Shown here: in pieces, positions 56,997-64,000 of the stretch | Numbering within the stretch: position 1 is the first letter of the stretch | Layout: each line of letters begins with the position of its first letter | DNA from: Platerodrilus igneus | Taxonomy: Eukaryota > Arthropoda > Insecta > Coleoptera > Lycidae | Assembly (NCBI GenBank): GCA_036346225.1 | Contig: JARFIW010000663.1 | Location: forward strand, 1,922,001-1,986,000 | Direction of reading: 5' to 3' | DNA length: 64,000 bases | Made by a program: the position numbers and the translations under genes | Notes under the pieces: model-generated | Databases searched by the model: none | Told to the model about the DNA's origin: nothing | The model's input: the letters and a program-made list of their open reading frames with translations, nothing else

Positions 56997-59900
56997 CAAG
57001 GCTGTATCTAAAATAGTTTAAAGTAAAGTTATAATTTTATCGGTGCGAAATTAAATTGAGAGGATATTCTCACAGTTCAAAATAAAAATATTGAGTATTT
57101 TATAACCAAATCATAATTTTGAATGCATCGATATTGATACAATAGAGCTTACGCAAGTTCATCGCTAATGTACAATGAGTTCCGGTCGTACGTACAATCA
57201 CGTTGTTACACGAAACAAGCAAACATGTCTGGTACAAGTAAGCGATGTGACTTTCACATTCCTTAAATGCTTGTGGCAGAGTCTCCAGGTACAGGGCATT
57301 TATCAATGGTATGTAGTTAATGTTTAAGTTTCATCACATAAAGCTTTAAATTATAGCGTTAAAAATAAGGAAGAAAATTATCTAATGTAAAATTAAAATA
57401 AAATAAACTTGGGTAACAAAATGTAAAAATTCCCACATTTAAAGAAAATCTACCTTAGCTAAGCGATATGGCGGAACCACATTAGGCGTTTTACACTAGG
57501 TATCAAAATTCAAGAGGGCAACAACTGTTTAAGGATTCATTTGGTGAAGCTTGAATATTGAATTTTATGTTGATGGTTAGTTTAACCTGCTATGAGGTTA
57601 ATATGTCAAGTATAAACAGCTGATGAGGATTTTCTTTATATCGGTAACGTAAAATGATCATGAAGTTATTTTTAATTTTAAAATGTCACATACGATAATG
57701 TTTGTATTGATGTTGTTTAACTTAAAAATTTAATATCTGTTTTTATTACATTCAGTAAATAATTTTGAAAAATATCGCTAGAGCCATTTCATTAAGGAAA
57801 TTTTGTTGAATGAAGATTTAAATTATAATATTAATACCTGTTCGGCCATTATCATAAATGTTAATTATACAAAAAGGAAAACAATGAGTGAAATTTAAGT
57901 GATTAAATCTAAAAGCTTGTTTGCTTAACAAACAAGTTACATGTGTTTTTTACCGTTTTACCTTCTGCAGGTAAATGGTGTTACCAGTGCTATGCTCTAG
58001 ACATTACTATAAGCGGTAGAAAGCATGGTTCAGGGGGGGGGAATAGATATTAAAATTTAAACTAAATATTGAGCGCCACTACATTCAGAAGAAAGGGGAA
58101 TGTAGAACCCATAAATTGGCTACAACGATGAAATATCTGAAATAAATTACAAGATTAATAACATAACACATGAGGCAGCAGTTTGCTCCTCCAATATATT
58201 TCAAAATGACATGATATGGAAAGTATTTTTATATACCTAAAAAATTTATACCTTTTTTTTTGTTGTTTTAAATAAAAAGTTTCTTAGAAAAGTATAATGT
58301 AACATAATATCCTTTGACAAATTATATGTTATCACAAAAAAATTGAACGTATTTATAATGCAGATTTAAAAAAAAGTCTTTAAAAAAATAACTTAGCTTT
58401 CTTTAATTATGCTTTTATAAATTGAATATGTAATTTTCTTGATTTTAAACTTCACATTAATAATGGAATTTAACGTTTAGTTCTAATAAATATACAACAA
58501 TATTTATGACATGACTTACAATTTGACTGAATAGATTTTAAAATTCATGAATAAAGTAAGTAAATGAACAACGTTTCCTACTCAGATGATAGAAGAGGCA
58601 AAATTATACTTAGACAAAATATTTTAAATCAGTAACATGATTTATACAAGTTACATATCTAAGTAAGTTGAAGTATAAAATTTTCATAAACGAAAACAAC
58701 ACATCTTTATGAACTCGTAAGAGTATTAGAATGTCCCTCTTTAATCATAACAAGAAATAAACAATTTAAAACTTCATTTGATAGCTGTTATATCAAATTA
58801 TGTTTAAATTAGCAAGAACTATGTTTAGATTTAAATGCATTGATCAATATTCTCTAATTATTCAATCAATGTGCAATATTCCTTGCTCCTAAATTTTAAG
58901 TTCACTTTCAATTTATGAAATATTCTTAGTCACATTAAAGGTTATTATACCACTGTTATAAAATGAACAAAAGTAGTTGACAAAAGACATCTGTCGAATA
59001 AAAGTATAACTAGTATGCACCTCGAGTATCCAGTTTGACACCTGTAATACCAACCAGTTATAAGTATTGATGTCGTGCTGTTTACGTAGCAAATTATCGT
59101 TGTTTGCACTTTGACCAAACCTCTTCGCTGATAATTAAAACATTTATTTAATTTAACTAAGTGGAAATCTTGCGATCTTGTACCGAGCATTTATAGTATT
59201 TTGAAATTCTATACATCCTAGATAGACTTACATATATATATATATATATATATAACACGGCGATTCTTCAAAATAAAAGAACGAAACGAAGCTAACTATC
59301 TTGAGGACAGACATTAAACGAATTATGGTATTAAATGATGAACCAAAGTACCGAACAATTTCTCTGCATTGCCACTACAAATTAAAATACTCACGTCGAC
59401 CATTCTCGACGCTATACTCCGTCCCGACTATGACAATTCTTAGGTCCGAGGACGCTAAGTAAGCCATGTTGATTTGATAAACAGTGACCTTAGACTCTTT
59501 TTCCGATTTTGGTTCATATTTTCTCGATATCTTCATCTTTGTATATTTTCGGCAGATGGCTGTGCATATTACTACGTACTTTATAGTGATGTTATTTAGG
59601 AATGTATTTATTTATCTACATTATAAATGTAATAATAGATTTTCATTAAATCGCTTAAGGATATAAGTTAAATGTTGTAAACAACAGCTGACTCAATTGT
59701 TGTGATATAATTATTTTGTCCCAACATATTAACCATAGCTAATTAAATATACTAATTGTATCGTGGGCACTACAAGGTGTACTGCAAATATTGGGGTTTA
59801 CTTATTAAAATTCTTATTGAAATTATATTGACAAACGTAACATTTGAAAATGTTACATGTTGTTGACAGATTTGAAATAATTTAACCTTCAGTGACCTGA

Positions 59901-60976
59901 ATTTTTAGTTGTTCATGTTGCACTTATTTAGTAATTTGTTATTCAACTAAAAAGCTATATAATTAACAGAAATATATGTGAACCAATTTGTCAGATCTGA
60001 TTCTTGGGGAATTTGAAATTATTAGTTGTTACCTTATAAAAAGAAACTTAATTTTTGACTATTTAAAAAGTACATAATTATAACTTTGAAAATTACTCAT
60101 GATAAAATATTTTTGTATATATCTGTCGTATGAAACCAAGAGAATATTTATTTATTTTTATTATAAATGATGAACCAATTTAGTCATTTTTATTTAGCGA
60201 AACTGATTTAAAGAGATGAATGTAGTATGATGTTGAAATCCAGTGAATATCTTAAGTATCCTTAGTTGGTTTTGAGATGCAAACAGCTGTCTCCATTCAT
60301 TTGTTTTAAAATATTTATACATTTTTTACAGGTACTAACTTTTACGCTAATAACAACCAACATGTTTATACTTTGAAAGGTTTCTGCACTTTCCTTTCAG
60401 GTTTTTCTATCACAAATTGTTATATTAAAGGTGTAGTGGCGCCTGGCAAATCCGTCCTTTTACAGACCACCCTGTGTCTCATCAAAATTCGCTGAAGGTA
60501 GAGTTCAGAGTTAGACCAAGGACCCCATAAAGGATCTTTGACGGAAAACCTACATCTCATGTGTAATAAGAGTCTACGTAGTTTTTTCTGCGAGTTTCTT
60601 TGATTTTATTGAGGAGGGTATAATTATTTTCTATAAAAGAAAATAATAGATAATAAAAATACACATTTCACCACAAAATTTAAACATCAATTAGACTAGA
60701 AATTTGACTTATTTAATCCCTAATAAATTTGAAATCAAATCAAGTAAAATTAAAATTTGTGTTTTGTGATTCCAGGTTATCAGTCAGATACTAGACTTTT
60801 TTCGATAAATCCAACCTTCCAATTTGTAAAATAGTTGGCTTCTGTCATCTTTGGGTAGAACAGTGCCGCCTAAAATTTATTATGAAGGAGTTCACACAAA
60901 TGCTATAGAATCAAGCTGCTAAGGATTAAATGAAATAATTCATTGTTGTTTAATTAATTTGATTCTGAATGTCTAG
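56997..60976. other. AT-rich stretch, (TA)n at 59232-59254, no gene seen
   Basis: No convincing coding frame in about 4 kb. A poly-G run (about 58034-58042) and a GC-richer block at 60430-60600 (GGCGCCTGGCAAATCC...) stand out but carry no motif I know. It may be intron of the flanking ISXO2-like exons. Confidence 0.5.
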
Positions 60977-61204
60977 GCGTCATGCAAAAGCAAGTGCTCC
61001 ATATGCAAATCGGTAGAAAGGTTTTCTTGGGGGGGTATTTGGCTAGATACATGTTTCTGAAAATAGTTAAAGATCTTCAACAGGATCCTCTGGTCATGTT
61101 CTTTATGCTGGCTCTAGATCTCTATGATCATACAGTTGATAATAAAGAGGAAATCGACGCCGAAACTTCTGAAATTGAAGATTTGGACCTTGACTTCAAT
61201 TAAT
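60977..61204 (+). CDS. ISXO2/Merlin-like C-terminal exon candidate
   Basis: A TCTAG acceptor at 60972-60976 opens a frame that reads QIGRKVFLGGYLARYMFLKI then DPLVMFFMLALDLYDHTV and an acidic end EEIDAETSEIEDLDLDFN before the stop. GYLARYMF...F..AL..LY resembles the last helix block of ISXO2-type transposases (usually YLAEFMF...F...AxLY). The acidic extension is not typical of active transposases. It lies 4 kb downstream of the zinc-ribbon exon on the same strand. Phase compatibility requires at least one intermediate exon. Confidence 0.45.
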
Positions 61205-62990
61205 TTTGTTTTCTTTTTAATACGTACTTAATAATCGTACATGTTTTGTTATCTTTATTGATCACGATGCGAGTAGCTTCTAACCTCTACCCTCATAATA
61301 ATGCCAATAATGATACAATTACCAATTAATTCTTACATGATTATTTCAGTATTCTTTATATATATTAACTTCAGATTTCTAATAATAGTTATCATAGTTA
61401 TATTTTTACTGTGTCTTTGATTGCAAACCAGTTTCTGGAAACTGATACTTATTTACACATGTTACGTTTATTTTCGGGATAAATTAAATACCCCTTTTTC
61501 CCTTGTTAATTCATTACCCGTTCGAATAAATTCCGTTTCTATTCTTAAATTCTTCAACGACATCCTATATATTTTACCTGTTCAGAATAAGCCTGCTTTA
61601 CAATAAGCAAATCTATTTGTTTGGAAGCGACAAGTTTATGATAAACTTTAAATAAGTTAATACCTTGTTTTAGGTATCCTTTAATTTGTTAAACATTCCG
61701 ATAATGTATAATTGTTTTCTCTATTGTTCCAGTTTACAGACTCTTCGAATTAAGGTCGCGCACTATCTGATAAAACCATGTTTTACAGTATCTTAATCGC
61801 GTCTTGATAACAATATTACCTTGAGCTCTGGTCATTATTTAAACGCAATCAATATTCACTTTCTTTTCGATTTACACAACGAAAACATTTGTTGAATTTT
61901 TGGTTGTGTCCGTTTTTCTTGCACGCCCTACAGTGTGGTAAGTAATGATGGTTTTATAAACCTGTACTTTTCCACATAAATAAATTAATCTTTTTCGTAA
62001 TTATTATAGATTCTTCCTTTGGTGGACCTAACTACCCGTGGGATTACTGCCTTTTTTGTTATGGGAGGACACCACTGTGTGTCTTCGCCGTTGGACATGA
62101 CAGTCTAATCAGTTGCCATCCCTTTTTGGTGTAGGAGGGTGGTGTGGTTCCAGGCAATTACCAGATTGGTTCGTATATATCTCTATAAACATTACTAAAT
62201 GGTGTTATGGCCGCCATATGGAGACATTGCTTTTTGTGCTGAATGACTCAGAGTGGTAGTGGCAAAATAAATATTTTTAATTAATGGATATGGGTTGGTA
62301 CTCTATAGCTATTTAGGAATTGGGTTTTTTCTTTTGCAGGACAATTGGATAGGTTAATTATATGTTTACTGGGAGGAATTTCAAACTGTTCTTTTTTAAA
62401 TTTGTAACTGTGGGTTAATTAAGGGATATAGGTTGGTACGCTATAATTATTTAAGAATTTTAGGTATGTAACTCTAGGTTTCCTGTGGGAATTATGAGGT
62501 ATGGTTTTTAGGGTTAACTTGGTTTTTTTCTCTTCCTTTTATTGATCGTTATTTCAGAGGGGTCGCGACGTAAAGACTACAGCTCACCATTTTTGAAGTA
62601 ATTTATTTGGTGGTTCTGCCAGATAGATGTATATTGGGGTTATTGAATTTTTTGTTGGGATTTGGGGAATACTGTGCTTTGTACATATGTTGTTTTAATT
62701 AGAGATTTCTTTTTTTGTATGTTTTGTTGTAAGTTGTGAATGAGTGAGTGCATTTTTTTTTATTTTTCAGGCCTGCCTCTATTTTTGATATTAGTACAAC
62801 CTCGCCTACTTGCCGAATGAGTCCAGTCATTTTCTTTCTTTTTTCCTTGTTCTTTTTTTAGACTACGTCGATGCACGTAGCACATGAATAAAGGTTGACA
62901 TGACCTGACTTAAAACTTATTAAATTTCTTATTTTTGGGTTAATGTGAGTTTTTTCTGATCTCATTTTTTATTGCATTTTATTACCATTC
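61205..62990. other. No gene seen
   Basis: T-rich sequence without supported frames. GGGTTGGTAC(T/G)CTATA-type text occurs twice (about 62290 and 62432), suggesting a diverged direct repeat. Confidence 0.5.
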
Positions 62991-63278
62991 TAAGACTTTC
63001 TCAACGTTTCCCCAAAATATCTCGGCTTACCCCATGCCAAAAAATCTAGAATTTTACCAAAATCTCACCTTCCCACACCTAGAAGGAACTTAAGATGCAG
63101 TCTCAATTTTCGCATACCTAGAAGGAACTTAGGGTACACAGTCTCACTTTCCACATACTTAAAAAAAACCTAACCTAAATTTTAGAACTGTATCCCCATA
63201 TGCCTGCATCTAAGTTGTCATCTATAAATCCTGTTACGGGGTAAAATGAGATTTTTGGGGCAGGCTGAGAAAGTCTTA
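62991..63278. mobile_element. Short inverted-repeat element (MITE-like) with internal tandem repeat
   Basis: The left arm TAAGACTTTCTCAACG... (62991-63033) and the complement of 63238-63278 share TAAGACTTTCTCA, CCCCAAAA, ATCTC and TTACCCC in order, about 42 bp with mismatches. Inside, ACCTAGAAGGAACTTA and CAGTCTCA(A/C)TTT occur twice (63077-63160). No coding capacity and no clear target duplication. Confidence 0.6.
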
Positions 63279-63649
63279 CAAAGACCTTGTTAATGAATAA
63301 CTATAGAAATTGTTTGAAAAACCGCACGAAATGTGAGTACAAAATGTTTAACCTAATATCACGAAATTGGTGTAGTTAAAACGAAAATACACTCACCTGA
63401 GGAACTGTTTCACTTTCAACACAAGCGACTTTCTGCCATTAGTCACCACATAGATTGAAATTTGCTGGCCGCATTCCCTGAAGTTTACAAGGCAGCACCT
63501 TTTATGTCCACCATGTTGTACACCGGAAATAACAAGCGATAAGATGCACTTGTTTTTGACAAAATATGTTGGCGGGAGTGATAACGTCCCAACACACCAA
63601 TTTTATAAACACAAAAAAAAATATTTGAATTTGAATAATGAAATTAATC

Positions 63650-63930
63650 AATCCCGAACAGACCTGAAACTGAAAAAATAATATTTTTGGGTTAATGCGA
63701 TATTTTTGGGTTAAAGCGATATTTTTTGGTTCATCCGATATTTTTGGGGTAATATGTAATATGTTTGGTTCATTTTTTGGGTTGGAAAAAACTTGGCATA
63801 AATATTTGGTTCTCCCTATGTGAATAAGCATGGGAAAATTTTTTTTGGAAAAATTTACAAAAAATTTATTTTTGATTTCCTCAAATTTTTTTTGGGGATC
63901 ATCACTCCTAGGGTCTAGACCATTTGCAAA
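63650..63930. repeat. Repeat family member with GATATTTTTGGGTTAA tandem units, inverted partner of 43930-44230
   Basis: Four units of 18-19 bp (GATATTTTTGGGTTAATGC and variants) at about 63698-63760, then AACCAAA/ATTTGGTTC blocks and AATAAGCATGGGAAAA, ending GGATCATCACTCCTAGGGTC. Its complement matches 43930-44230 in the same order. The 109-codon minus-strand frame here is a repeat translation. Confidence 0.8.
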
Positions 63931-64000
63931 ATAAAAATTTATACCGCGTTTTTTCTTTTATTTGAACATACAGGGAGTTAGTACATGCCAAAAAATTCAG

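Overview
The window looks like AT-rich, repeat-laden nuclear DNA of an insect. The host gene seen most clearly is the 5' part of the 26S proteasome ATPase subunit Rpt1 (PSMC2) at 42424-43255 on the + strand. Its four exons join in frame across three introns of 49-135 bp with GT/AG ends, and they reach codon 197 of roughly 433. The fourth intron opens at 43256 and no later exon is visible, so everything from there to the window end may lie inside one intron of more than 20 kb. A second likely host gene is a small Lys/Glu-rich ORF on the minus strand (36761-37084). A third candidate is a split ISXO2/Merlin-like gene (56652-56884 and 60977-61204). Almost everything else is transposable elements, most of them broken.

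Layout. 1-3476: decayed BEL/Pao retrotransposon with its 3' LTR. 3700-5790: minus-strand LINE fragment (endonuclease domain and 5'UTR-like sequence) split by a tandem SINE dimer. 7549-7835: tRNA-like sequence between two (TA)n tracts. 8680-9258: two Penelope-like endonuclease fragments joined head to head. 9636-18396: rearranged Ty3/gypsy element. Its gag-protease-RT half lies on the minus strand and its RNase H-integrase half on the plus strand. Two inverted copies of a ~1.58 kb LTR separate and follow these halves, so both outer ends are LTR 3' ends inside (TA)n. 18.4-24.4 kb: (TA)n tracts, an LTR-like remnant and a second Penelope fragment. 26.1-27.3 kb: internally deleted LINE split by a SINE with a perfect 14-bp target duplication. 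29053-36349: minus-strand Ty3/gypsy element with 2.18 kb LTRs, lacking protease, RT and RNase H, with a triplicated primer-binding-site motif at its 5' LTR/gag border. 37.2-40.4 kb: decayed P-element transposase (THAP finger plus RNase H-like domain) just upstream of the Lys/Glu-rich gene. 41160-41883: Harbinger-type deletion derivative with TTA duplication. 42.4-43.3 kb: Rpt1. 44419-44814: near-perfect palindrome, with a half copy at 52128-52336. 45138-49408: a third Ty3/gypsy element whose integrase core is deleted. 52.4-56.3 kb: pogo/Tigger-like transposase pseudogene with repeated subterminal motifs. 62991-63278 and 63650-63930: short inverted-repeat and tandem-repeat elements, the latter an inverted partner of 43930-44230.

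The genes do not form a pathway. The window records successive transposon insertions around one essential housekeeping gene. Coordinates of decayed elements are approximate where stated, and family calls rest on motifs read by eye, without database searches.
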